This document shows, in pieces, positions 1 through 7,729 of a stretch of DNA of 23,134 nucleotides. The notes beneath the pieces are model-generated. The model was not told the DNA's origin. It was given only the letters and a program-made list of their open reading frames with translations, and made no database searches. A program made the position numbers and the translations under genes. Positions within the stretch are counted from its first letter, which is position 1, and each line of letters opens with the position of its first letter. The stretch spans positions 1 through 23,134 of the forward strand of contig JAZNDA010000043.1 in assembly GCA_045587785.1 (NCBI GenBank), in the 5' to 3' direction. The DNA is from RGIG8775 sp045587785. GTDB taxonomy: Bacteria; Bacillota; Clostridia; Oscillospirales; CAG-272.

Positions 1-1
1 A

Positions 2-328
2 TATTCCCTGTCAGTCGCACGTGCCATTTCCTACATACGGGAGAATCTGTCCGCCTCACTTACCGTTCAGGATGTAGCCGACAACACACTGTGCTCTCGC
101 GGCAGACTTTCGGCAAGCTTTAAGAACGAGCTTGGACAGTCCACATCGTCTTATATTGAAAATCTTCTCATGATCCGCGCCCGAACCATGCTTCTCTACA
201 CCGACTACCGCATCGGAGAGATCAGTTCACAGCTCGGTTTTTGCGATCAGTTCTATTTTTCCAGACGCTTCAAAAAACACTTTTCTCTCTCCCCCAAAGA
301 ATACAGAAAACGCAAGGAAGAACCGTAA
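2..328 (+). CDS. AraC-family transcriptional regulator, C-terminal DNA-binding part (5' end outside window)
   Basis: An open frame runs in from the left edge and stops with TAA at 326-328, giving about 108 residues. It contains the paired helix-turn-helix region of AraC/XylS regulators: a first helix-turn-helix around QDVADNTLCSRGRLSASFK, then the second around IGEISSQLGFCDQFYFSRRF, and the family's typical ending FKKHFSLSPKEYRKR. The sensing domain is outside the window, so the inducer cannot be inferred. The next gene has its own strong promoter 7 bases downstream, so the two are probably transcribed separately, although AraC-type proteins often control adjacent genes. The family assignment is secure; the target is unknown. 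Confidence 0.9.
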   Translation, partial: YSLSVARAISYIRENLSASLTVQDVADNTLCSRGRLSASFKNELGQSTSSYIENLLMIRARTMLLYTDYRIGEISSQLGFCDQFYFSRRFKKHFSLSPKEYRKRKEEP

Positions 329-334
329 AAAGAC

Positions 335-363
335 TTGACAACATTTTATTTATGTGCTATCAT
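335..363 (+). promoter_or_regulatory. Sigma-A promoter for the SGNH hydrolase gene
   Basis: TTGACA at 335-340 and TATCAT at 358-363 are separated by exactly 17 bases. The -35 box is perfect and the -10 box has one mismatch. Transcription should start near 370, leaving a leader of about 33 bases before the ATG at 403, with GGGAGG at 389-394 as ribosome binding site. Confidence 0.85.
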
Positions 364-402
364 ATATCGTAATCATTTACATTTAAGTGGGAGGATATAT
401 CC

Positions 403-1056
403 ATGAAAACGATTCTTTTCCAAGGTGACTCTATCACAGACTGCGATCGGAACAGAAATGTGACGCCGACAGCACTCAACAGCCTCGGTGACGGCTATCC
501 CCGTCTGGTCTCGGCGGAACTCGGTTTCGAGAACCCTGGCGAATACATTTTTTACAATCGAGGCATAGGTGGCAACCGCATTGTGGATGTCTACGCACGA
601 ATCAAGGCAGACATTATCAATTTGAAACCGGACTACATGAGCCTTTTGATCGGTGTTAACGACGTATGGCATGAGATCGGCAACAAAAACGGTGTTGATG
701 CAGAAAAGTTTGAAAAAATATACACCATGCTCCTTGAAGAAATCAAGGAGGCGTTGCCCGACATCAAGATCATGCTTCTTGCTCCCTACGTTATGGAAGG
801 AACTTCTACCTACAATCCCGAAGAAAAACCCACACTCTGGGAGACCTTCCGCACAGAGGTTGACAAGCGCATTGCTGTCGTTGACAGAATCGGAGAAAAA
901 TTCGGATTCCCCGTTATTCATCTTCAGGAAAAATTTGACGAACACGTTGCTATAAACAATGACAATGCCTACTGGACAGAAGATGGCGTGCATCCCACCA
1001 TATTCGGTCATGAACTCATTGCACGCGAGTGGCTCTCGGTCTTTCGCACGTTATAA
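403..1056 (+). CDS. SGNH/GDSL-family hydrolase (esterase/lipase-like)
   Basis: The 217-residue product has the family's blocks in order: block I FQGDSITD with nucleophile Ser10, block II GIGGNRI with Gly57 and Asn58 for the oxyanion hole, block III GVND at 84-87, and block V DGVHPTIFGH with catalytic Asp193 and His196. There is no signal peptide or membrane segment, so it should be cytoplasmic. Members hydrolyse esters, often acetyl groups on sugars or small lipids; the substrate cannot be read from the sequence. The start is set by GGGAGG 8 bases upstream. It is transcribed alone, from the promoter at 335-363 to the terminator at 1074-1119. Family confidence is high, specificity unknown. Confidence 0.93.
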   Translation: MKTILFQGDSITDCDRNRNVTPTALNSLGDGYPRLVSAELGFENPGEYIFYNRGIGGNRIVDVYARIKADIINLKPDYMSLLIGVNDVWHEIGNKNGVDAEKFEKIYTMLLEEIKEALPDIKIMLLAPYVMEGTSTYNPEEKPTLWETFRTEVDKRIAVVDRIGEKFGFPVIHLQEKFDEHVAINNDNAYWTEDGVHPTIFGHELIAREWLSVFRTL

Positions 1057-1073
1057 TTGAACAAACAGAAAAA

Positions 1074-1119
1074 GACGGTATCCAATTTGATTGATCAACA
1101 TTGGATACCGTCCTTTTTT
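1074..1119. terminator. Bidirectional rho-independent terminator between convergent genes
   Basis: Perfect 13-bp inverted repeat: GACGGTATCCAAT at 1074-1086 and its complement at 1100-1112, with a 13-base loop that itself contains the palindrome TTGATCAA. A run of six T at 1114-1119 follows on the plus strand, and A5 at 1069-1073 gives a T-run on the minus strand. It therefore fits both the SGNH gene (stop 1056) and the serine hydrolase gene, whose TAA stop at 1118-1120 overlaps the T-run. Confidence 0.9.
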
Positions 1120-2893
1120 ATTCACTGTCAGAAGTCTTGATTTTCACAAGCTCCAGCTTGGGCGACAAGACCTTATTCAGCTTAAGCTCCATATAATCCT
1201 CACCGAAACGGTTGATTACGCCCGCCAAAAGAGGCATTGAATCTTGCGAAAGCTCCTGCAAAAAGACAGATACCGCCTCGGAAACAAATGCTTCCCCTGG
1301 GGCTTCTTCGTGATAAATCAGCAATCTGCCCTCACCGATAAAGACAAACTTCAAAATCCTTGAGCAAGGTGTTTCCATAAAATCAAGACGAACCAACAAC
1401 ACAAGTCTGTCATACTCGTCATGCTTGAATTTTGCACACGAAGCAATCAGATAGTCAAGCTTTCCGAAAGTATAGTGTCCGCAGATTGGTTTATGAAAGC
1501 CGAGCGGAATTTCATATTTTTGTCCCTTTTCGCAATATAAAAGATACGGAGTTTTATCTTTTTCATAAAATGAAACCGAAACAAATCCTTTGGTATACTG
1601 ATTTTGAACCGCTTGCAAAATAAGCGGCATTAGCCCCACGGCATTCGGCTCCCCTTTTGTGAACCGGTAGTCTCCGACAATACTGTCAAAAATATTTTTT
1701 CGCAGGGAAAACAATGCAATCAGTTTATCTCTTAGGGATAATTTTTGGGGATAATACAGCGAGAGAGAATGAATGGTCTTTTGCAAGCTCTTATATTCAC
1801 GGTTGTTTTTGGGAAGTGCTTGCGGAAACGCTCTGTCAAACAGATCCAAAGTATACTCAAAAAAGTTGCCTGTTTGAAAAAATTCACCGTTTCCTGCATT
1901 GGTAATCACAACAACATCGCTCTTTTTAAAGCCAAACACATTTTGTCCAAGCATGCCGTTAAACAAAAAGACATCGTTCTTTTTGCCTACCCAGATCTGA
2001 TAGCCGTAATCAAAGGTTTTGCTTTCTTTTTGCACGTCAACATGACCAAAGCATGCGCTATTCAGATATTCACTCGATACAATACGCTTGCCGTCATATA
2101 CGCCGTGTGAAAGAACCATATGACCGATCTTGGCAAAATCTTCCGCCAAAAGGTAAAGCCCCCATCCACCCTTTTCGATATCTTGCGGCGATTTCTCCCA
2201 ATCATAGTTGACGATCCCGAGAGGGGCAAACAATCGCTTGTCCAAAAACTGTGTCAAAGATTCCCCTGTTTTATGCACAACAATTGCAGCCAACAAATAC
2301 GTATTTAAACTGTTATATTTAAAGGTTTTTCCGATCTCGCCCTTGGTGGAGGAATTTAAAAATTCCTTCAGCCACTCAGTTGTAGTCATGCAATCGATTT
2401 CCGCAAATTGTAATGATGCCCTCATGGTGAGGATATCTTCCACGCGCAGATCCTTCAGCTTAAGCTTGGAAATCGCCCCGATCTCTTTTGGGAAGATGTC
2501 ACAGATCCTGTCATCGACCGACAAAAGTCCGTCATCGATCAGCATACCGATAGCCAGCGATACGATGCTTTTACATGCGGAAAAGGTATATTTCCAAACA
2601 TCCGATCTTTGGGCACCAAAGCTTGCTTCGCAAATAATATGACCGTTTCTCAAGATCAAAATATTGTGCATATTAAGGGAGCTGTCCCTGCTTATTTTTT
2701 GCAAGTACTCGCAAAGAAGCTCCGACGGGATCCCTTCTTCCTCGGGCATACAGCGTACAAGTTTTGTTCCCTGTCTTTCCGATGAAAAAGCAAGCTTTTG
2801 GGAATCTGCCTCTATCATCGGCACGGTAGCATTTTTGTTGTCCAGTAGCCTTGTCACGATCGTGGCAGAAGGCGGCAGAAGAAAAGAATTCAC
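1118..2893 (-). CDS. Serine hydrolase of the beta-lactamase-like (PF00144 type) family with an extra C-terminal region
   Basis: The 591-residue protein carries the SxxK motif as Ser105-Ala-Cys-Lys108 and a second motif YNS at 193-195, in a context (KYNSLNTYLLAAIV) typical of the esterase / 6-aminohexanoate-dimer hydrolase branch. A third region FNGMLGQNVFGF lies near 311-322. The catalytic domain covers about 45-350. The last 240 residues match nothing I recognise. There is no signal peptide, so it is probably a cytoplasmic esterase or amidase rather than a penicillin-binding protein. The start is GTG, supported by AAAGGAG 8 bases upstream that overlaps the metA stop; no better ATG start is seen. 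It is the last gene of the minus-strand run, 13 bases after metA. Substrate unknown. Confidence 0.88.
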   Translation of the reverse strand: MNSFLLPPSATIVTRLLDNKNATVPMIEADSQKLAFSSERQGTKLVRCMPEEEGIPSELLCEYLQKISRDSSLNMHNILILRNGHIICEASFGAQRSDVWKYTFSACKSIVSLAIGMLIDDGLLSVDDRICDIFPKEIGAISKLKLKDLRVEDILTMRASLQFAEIDCMTTTEWLKEFLNSSTKGEIGKTFKYNSLNTYLLAAIVVHKTGESLTQFLDKRLFAPLGIVNYDWEKSPQDIEKGGWGLYLLAEDFAKIGHMVLSHGVYDGKRIVSSEYLNSACFGHVDVQKESKTFDYGYQIWVGKKNDVFLFNGMLGQNVFGFKKSDVVVITNAGNGEFFQTGNFFEYTLDLFDRAFPQALPKNNREYKSLQKTIHSLSLYYPQKLSLRDKLIALFSLRKNIFDSIVGDYRFTKGEPNAVGLMPLILQAVQNQYTKGFVSVSFYEKDKTPYLLYCEKGQKYEIPLGFHKPICGHYTFGKLDYLIASCAKFKHDEYDRLVLLVRLDFMETPCSRILKFVFIGEGRLLIYHEEAPGEAFVSEAVSVFLQELSQDSMPLLAGVINRFGEDYMELKLNKVLSPKLELVKIKTSDSE

Positions 2894-2906
2894 TAAAAAT
2901 CTCCTT

Positions 2907-3824
2907 TTATCTCAGCTCATCCAAATTATAAGGTGTGGTCTGATAAACAAAATAGTTTAGCCAGTTGGAAAACAAAAGATTGGCATGCGAACGCCATTTT
3001 ACGATCGGTGACTTGGTATCATCATCGTTCGGAAAATAATTCACGGGGACCTCAATGGGAAGTCCTGCGTTTTTGTCCCTCATGTATTCACGCTTTAACG
3101 TCTCGGCATCATACTCGGAATGTCCCGTAATAAAGATCTGTCTGCCGTTTTTGGTAGAGATCGCGTAAAGCCCCGCCTCCTCGGATGCGGCAAGGATCTT
3201 AAGCGAGGAGCAAGCCTTGACATCCTCCTGGTGGATGGTGGTATGTCTGGAATGAGGCACCATAAATACGTCATCAAAGCCACGGAACAAAATGGAGCTC
3301 TTCCTGACCACCTTATGCGGAAATACACCAAACATCTTCTTTTCCAATGGGTATTTTTGAATACCGAAATGGTAATAAAGACCTGCCTGCGCCCCCCAGC
3401 AGATGTGAAGCGTACTGTGAACGTGACGCTTGGACCATTCCATGATCTCGCAAAGCTCCTCCCAGTAATCTACTTGTTCAAATGGAAGCTGTTCTACGGG
3501 TGCGCCTGTCACGATCATGCCGTCAAAGGACTGATCCTTCACATCGTCAAAAGTCTTGTAAAACGCGCGAAGGTGCTCCTTGGATATGTTTTTCGATTCA
3601 TAGCTCTTGGTGTGAAGAAGCTCTACCTCTACTTGAAGCGCCGTGTTTCCGAGTAAACGCATAAGCTGGGTCTCGGTGTCTATTTTTGTTGGCATCAAAT
3701 TTACAATGGCAATGCGCAAAGGACGGATATCCTGCGTAACTGCCCTTGTTTCGTCCATGATGAAAATATTTTCGTTGGTCAGTGTTTTATATGCGGGCAG
3801 TTCATTTGGGATTTTAATCGGCAT
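2907..3824 (-). CDS. metA: Homoserine O-acetyltransferase (MetA/HTS family)
   Basis: The 305-residue product acylates the hydroxyl of L-homoserine, the committed step of methionine synthesis. The catalytic set is complete and at the family's standard numbering: Cys142 (HICWGAQAG), His235 and Glu237 (TGHSEYD). Residue 111 is Glu (GAPVEQLPF), where E. coli succinyltransferase has Gly. Published work on this family links Glu111 to acetyl-CoA use, so I infer an acetyltransferase. This agrees with the metY gene 11 bases upstream, whose enzyme uses O-acetylhomoserine. The ATG is preceded by GGAG at a good distance. No SAM riboswitch or T-box lies in the short gaps around it. Confidence 0.95.
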   Translation of the reverse strand: MPIKIPNELPAYKTLTNENIFIMDETRAVTQDIRPLRIAIVNLMPTKIDTETQLMRLLGNTALQVEVELLHTKSYESKNISKEHLRAFYKTFDDVKDQSFDGMIVTGAPVEQLPFEQVDYWEELCEIMEWSKRHVHSTLHICWGAQAGLYYHFGIQKYPLEKKMFGVFPHKVVRKSSILFRGFDDVFMVPHSRHTTIHQEDVKACSSLKILAASEEAGLYAISTKNGRQIFITGHSEYDAETLKREYMRDKNAGLPIEVPVNYFPNDDDTKSPIVKWRSHANLLFSNWLNYFVYQTTPYNLDELR

Positions 3825-3835
3825 CTTCTTGCTCC

Positions 3836-5119
3836 TTATTCGATATTTTCAAGCGCTTGCTTGATGTCTTCAATCAGATCGTCTGCGCTTTCAATACCGC
3901 AGGAGACACGCACAAGATCGGGCGAAACACCTGCCGCCTCCAGTTCCTCGTCGTTCATCTGACGATGGGTGGCGCTTGCAGGATGCAGACAGCAGGAACG
4001 CGCATCGGCAACGTGTGTCTCAATGGCTATCAAGCGAAGCTTTTTCATAAACGCTTCAGCCGCTTTTCTGCCACCCTTGACACCAAAGCTGACAACACCG
4101 CAAGATCCATTCGGCAGATATTTTTCGGCAAGTGCATGATATTTGTCATTTTTCAAACCGCAGTATCTTACCCACGAAATCTTTTCGTTATTTTCGAGAA
4201 ATTCGGCAACCGCTTGCGCATTTTCACAATGACGCTTGATACGCAGATGAAGACTTTCCAAGCCAAGATTCAAAATATACGCGCTAAAGGGCGATTGGAT
4301 CGAACCGAAATCACGCATAAGCTGTGCGGTGGCTTTGGTAATAAACGCTTTGCCAAGTCCGAACTTTTCAGCATATACAACACCGTGATAGCTCTCGTCG
4401 GGTGTGCAAAGTCCGGGGAATTTGTCGGGATACTTAGTCCAGTCAAATTTTCCGGAATCCACAATACATCCGCCAACGCAAGAACCGTGACCGTCCATAT
4501 ATTTGGTGGTGGAATGTGTCACAATGTCTGCCCCCCATTCAAACGGACGGCAATTGACTGGAGTGGCAAAGGTGTTATCCACGATCAGCGGAACACCGTG
4601 AAAATGTGCCGCCTTGGCAAATTTTTCAATGTCAAGCACACAAAGTGCAGGATTAGCAATAGTTTCTCCAAAAACCGCTTTGGTATTCGGTTTGAATGCC
4701 AAGGCAAGCTCTTCATCTGTACAATCGGGAGAAACGAAAGTAAATTCGATCCCCATTCTTTTCATGGTAACCGAAAAAAGGTTAAACGTTCCGCCGTAGA
4801 TCGAGGAGCTTGCTACCACGTGATCGCCACAGGCAGCAATGTTAAAAATCGCATAAAAATTGGCAGCCTGTCCCGATGACGTCAGCATGGCGGCGCTTCC
4901 GCCTTCCATCTCGGCAATCTTTGCCGCAACCAGATCATTGGTGGGATTTTGCAATCTGGAATAAAAATATCCTTCCGCTTCAAGGTCAAAAAGCTTGCCC
5001 ATATCCTCGCTGGTATCGTACTTAAAGGTTGTACTTTGGACGATCGGAATCTGGCGCGGCTCGCCGTTTCCCGGGACATATCCCCCTTGTACACATGTAG
5101 TTTCCATTCTCTTTTTCAT
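3836..5119 (-). CDS. metY: O-acetylhomoserine sulfhydrylase (PLP-dependent, Cys/Met metabolism family)
   Basis: The 427-residue protein is full length for MetY, longer than the roughly 390 residues of cystathionine gamma-synthase types. It has YFYSRLQNPT near the N-terminus (50-60), the cofactor-stacking loop SSSIYGGTFNLF (103-115), Asp181 in IVDNTFATP for the pyridine nitrogen, and the Schiff-base Lys206 in HSTTKYMDGHG. It converts O-acetylhomoserine and sulfide to homocysteine and acetate. Its partner metA follows 11 bases downstream. The upstream DUF2344 gene ends 23 bases before the ATG, so met expression probably depends on the promoter of the long operon. The binding site AAAGGGA sits about 10 bases before the ATG. 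Confidence 0.95.
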   Translation of the reverse strand: MKKRMETTCVQGGYVPGNGEPRQIPIVQSTTFKYDTSEDMGKLFDLEAEGYFYSRLQNPTNDLVAAKIAEMEGGSAAMLTSSGQAANFYAIFNIAACGDHVVASSSIYGGTFNLFSVTMKRMGIEFTFVSPDCTDEELALAFKPNTKAVFGETIANPALCVLDIEKFAKAAHFHGVPLIVDNTFATPVNCRPFEWGADIVTHSTTKYMDGHGSCVGGCIVDSGKFDWTKYPDKFPGLCTPDESYHGVVYAEKFGLGKAFITKATAQLMRDFGSIQSPFSAYILNLGLESLHLRIKRHCENAQAVAEFLENNEKISWVRYCGLKNDKYHALAEKYLPNGSCGVVSFGVKGGRKAAEAFMKKLRLIAIETHVADARSCCLHPASATHRQMNDEELEAAGVSPDLVRVSCGIESADDLIEDIKQALENIE

Positions 5120-5142
5120 TTTATATCATTCCCTTTCTGATT

Positions 5143-5889
5143 TTATCTGAACACGGTGATACCGTCCCCAAGAAGCGCTTCCGTCCTCATGATGGTATAC
5201 CATAAACTGTCTTGTTTGTTTTTATTGATCTGACATGCATCAAGTAATATATCAAGCAGTAAAGCCGGATTAAGATAATTTTCACTGCTCACGTTTAAAA
5301 CAGTATGAATTTTTACACTTTTCGAAGTTTCATCATAATCAGCCTTAAAACAACGGACAAGAGGAATCATATTAAATTCCTTTTCCCCTGATTTGGTTGT
5401 CTTTTTTGCCATCAATTCGGATGCCGCAAGCAATTGATTCATGGTGTCGGCTGTATGCTCAAAAATATCGTCTCCCCCAAGCTCCATTTGATATTCGGAC
5501 CAGACGTAATCGGAGAACTTTGTGTTTGGAACATAAACATCTAAAATTCGCATCTCATCGGTCACTTCGAGGTTCAAAAGATCCTTGATCTCCTCACATG
5601 AGATCTCCCTCTCAATTCGAATGTCCAACATCTCGCACTCGCTCTGCATTCCAATGGAAAGCGGTACGGAAAATACGATTTTCATATGTGGGTTAAATCC
5701 CTTGGTATACCACACGGGAATACCCGCACGGGAAAGAATACGGTGCACGGTTCTCTGTAAATCAAGATGAGAGATATACTGCAGATCCCCCACCTTGCGA
5801 AAACGGATGCGCACCGTTCTCGGCTCATCCAGCATTGGTCTTTGCTGTTTGATTTCCCATGTTTTTATTTGCCTGCTTTCGGACAGCAT
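5143..5889 (-). CDS. DUF2344 / TIGR03936-type protein, partner of the upstream radical SAM protein
   Basis: This 248-residue protein belongs to the family that usually sits beside, or is fused to, the B12/radical SAM protein encoded just upstream. The recognisable family stretch is VRIRFRKVGDLQYISHLDLQR (about 26-46), followed by FNPHMKIVFSVPLSIGMQSECE. The biochemical role is not established; a link to RNA or ribosome modification is only inferred from its usual neighbours. The start ATG at 5889 lies inside the end of the radical SAM gene (25-base overlap) and has GGGAGGTGAGAGG just before it. The internal Met19 has no visible binding site, so the overlapping start is preferred and suggests translational coupling. 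Confidence 0.9.
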   Translation of the reverse strand: MLSESRQIKTWEIKQQRPMLDEPRTVRIRFRKVGDLQYISHLDLQRTVHRILSRAGIPVWYTKGFNPHMKIVFSVPLSIGMQSECEMLDIRIEREISCEEIKDLLNLEVTDEMRILDVYVPNTKFSDYVWSEYQMELGGDDIFEHTADTMNQLLAASELMAKKTTKSGEKEFNMIPLVRCFKADYDETSKSVKIHTVLNVSSENYLNPALLLDILLDACQINKNKQDSLWYTIMRTEALLGDGITVFR

Positions 5890-7721
5890 GACCTCTCACC
5901 TCCCAGCTTATTGGCACCGCAGCCACTGCATTGCTCGCGACAGTTTGGTGTGGTTTTTTGCTGATATGCCTTGTGCGCTTCTCTTAAGAAAAAGCTCTTA
6001 TCCACACCGCAGTCGATAATATCCCACGGAAGCACCTCATCCTCGCCAAACTTACGGTTAGCGTAGAACGAAGGATCAATGCCCGCTTTTTCGAATACAC
6101 CAAGCCATTTTTCATAATCAAAATATTCGTCCCATGCATCAAAAGCAAAGTCCTCATCGGCGGCAATGGCAAGTGCTTTCGACAACTTTCTGTCACCTCT
6201 TGCCAGAACAGCCTCTATCCTTGACGTACCTGCGTCATGATACAGATAACGGATCTTTTTATCACTGATCTTGCTACCCAAAAATTCTTGTTTTTTGGCA
6301 AACATTTCCGCCGTATCCTGTGCTTCCCACTGGAAAGGCGTAAAGGGTTTGGGAACAAAGCACGCCACGCTGACCGTCACCTGCGGCGCCCTTGCCTTAT
6401 TACGTTTGGGGTTATGATAGAATTCATCCAAAACCTTTTCCGCAAGCTTGGCGATCCCCTCCAGATCCTCCTCGGTCTCGGTGGGAAGTCCCATCATAAA
6501 ATAAAGCTTGACTTGCGTTTTCCCTGCCTCAAACGCCACGTTCACGGCGCGGAGAAGATCATCTTCCAGTACATTTTTATTGATAACATCACGCAATCTT
6601 TGCGTTCCCGCTTCGGGCGCAAAGGTAAGCGATGAGCTTCTGACAGAGGCGACTTTGTCCATAAGCTCTCTGGTAAAGCTGTCAACGCGAAGTGACGGCA
6701 ACGAAAGGCTGACCATATTTTGGTCTGTCCAGGAAAGCAGTGAATCGGTAAGCTCGGTGAGCTTTGTATAGTCACTGATAGAAAGTGATGACAGCGAAAT
6801 TTCATCATATCCCGTAGATTCAAACAAGCATTTTGCCTGACGGTTTAACACCTCGGGACTTTTTTCCCTCACAGGTCGGTAGACCATGCCTGCCTGACAG
6901 AAACGGCAACCTCTGATGCATCCGCGATACACCTCAAGCATAATACGGTCATGTACGGTTTCAATGTACGGCATGACAACCTTATCGGGAAAATAGGCAC
7001 TGTCAAGATCCGTCATGATCCTCTTGGTGATCTTGGTCGGGATATCGTCATAGATCGGGCGGTATTCCTTAACCGTTCCGTCCTCACGATAGGAGACGTC
7101 ATAAAAGGAAGGAACATACAAACCGCCGATCGTTCTTGCCGCCTCATGAAGAAATTCTTGCTTGGAATAACTTCCACTCTCTTTCATGCGAATATACAGC
7201 TTGGTAAATTCCACCAGCATATCCTCACCTTCTCCGATGGAGAAGCAGTCAAAAAAGTCTGCCACAGGCTCAGCATTATAAGCACACGGACCGCCGCCGA
7301 TGATAATGGGAAAATCATCCCCTCTGTCCTTGGCATAAAGCGGTATTTTGGCAAGCTTCAGCATACCGAGAACATTGGTATAGGACATCTCATATTGGAG
7401 CGTAAAACCCACAATATCAAATTCCGTAAGCGCATCCTTGCTCTCATGTGCCGTCAGAGGAAGATCATACTGTTTCATTTTCTCGATCATGTCTGTCCAC
7501 GGCATATATGCGCGCTCGCACCAAATATCTTCTTCCCTATTCAGTGCACCGTACAAAATACGAACCCCCAGATTGGACATTCCGATCTCGTAAGAATCAG
7601 GAAAACAAAACGCCCATCTCGCCTTGATCTTATTTTTATCCTTGATGATCTGATTGTATTCTCCGCCCGAATATCTGCCGGGCTTGGATACCGATTTTAA
7701 AATCGTACTTCTGTTTTTCAT
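5865..7721 (-). CDS. B12-binding domain / radical SAM protein, TIGR03960 type
   Basis: The product has 618 residues. The N-terminal third resembles a cobalamin-binding-like domain (WAFCFPDSYEIGMSNLGVR, then IIIGGGPCAYNAEP). The radical SAM cluster motif CxxxCxxC is CIRGCRFC, with Cys268, Cys272 and Cys275, followed by a TIM-barrel core with FAPEAGTQRLRDVINKN. The extreme C-terminus has a second cysteine-rich group (NCREQCSGCG, then ERSCC) that may bind another cluster. The frame is open back to a TTG at 7775, but the ATG at 7721, 8 bases after the upstream stop, fits family length better. Its binding site is weak (GAAGTGAG). The family's reaction is unproven. In other Firmicutes the pair often precedes rng and rplU; here met genes follow. 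Confidence 0.93.
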   Translation of the reverse strand: MKNRSTILKSVSKPGRYSGGEYNQIIKDKNKIKARWAFCFPDSYEIGMSNLGVRILYGALNREEDIWCERAYMPWTDMIEKMKQYDLPLTAHESKDALTEFDIVGFTLQYEMSYTNVLGMLKLAKIPLYAKDRGDDFPIIIGGGPCAYNAEPVADFFDCFSIGEGEDMLVEFTKLYIRMKESGSYSKQEFLHEAARTIGGLYVPSFYDVSYREDGTVKEYRPIYDDIPTKITKRIMTDLDSAYFPDKVVMPYIETVHDRIMLEVYRGCIRGCRFCQAGMVYRPVREKSPEVLNRQAKCLFESTGYDEISLSSLSISDYTKLTELTDSLLSWTDQNMVSLSLPSLRVDSFTRELMDKVASVRSSSLTFAPEAGTQRLRDVINKNVLEDDLLRAVNVAFEAGKTQVKLYFMMGLPTETEEDLEGIAKLAEKVLDEFYHNPKRNKARAPQVTVSVACFVPKPFTPFQWEAQDTAEMFAKKQEFLGSKISDKKIRYLYHDAGTSRIEAVLARGDRKLSKALAIAADEDFAFDAWDEYFDYEKWLGVFEKAGIDPSFYANRKFGEDEVLPWDIIDCGVDKSFFLREAHKAYQQKTTPNCREQCSGCGANKLGGERSCCPKAGK

Positions 7722-7729
7722 TTTATGGC

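Noticed and set aside
373..1011. A 212-codon minus-strand frame opposite the SGNH hydrolase
   Set aside because: The plus-strand frame has all catalytic blocks, a promoter, a binding site and a terminator; the antisense frame has none.
3857..4879. A 340-codon open frame antisense to metY
   Set aside because: It mirrors the conserved PLP-enzyme frame, has no translation signal and its product shows no family motif.
5120..5142. Possible SAM riboswitch or T-box before metY
   Set aside because: The gap is only 23 bases, too short for either, and I see no matching stem pattern in the adjoining end of the DUF2344 gene.
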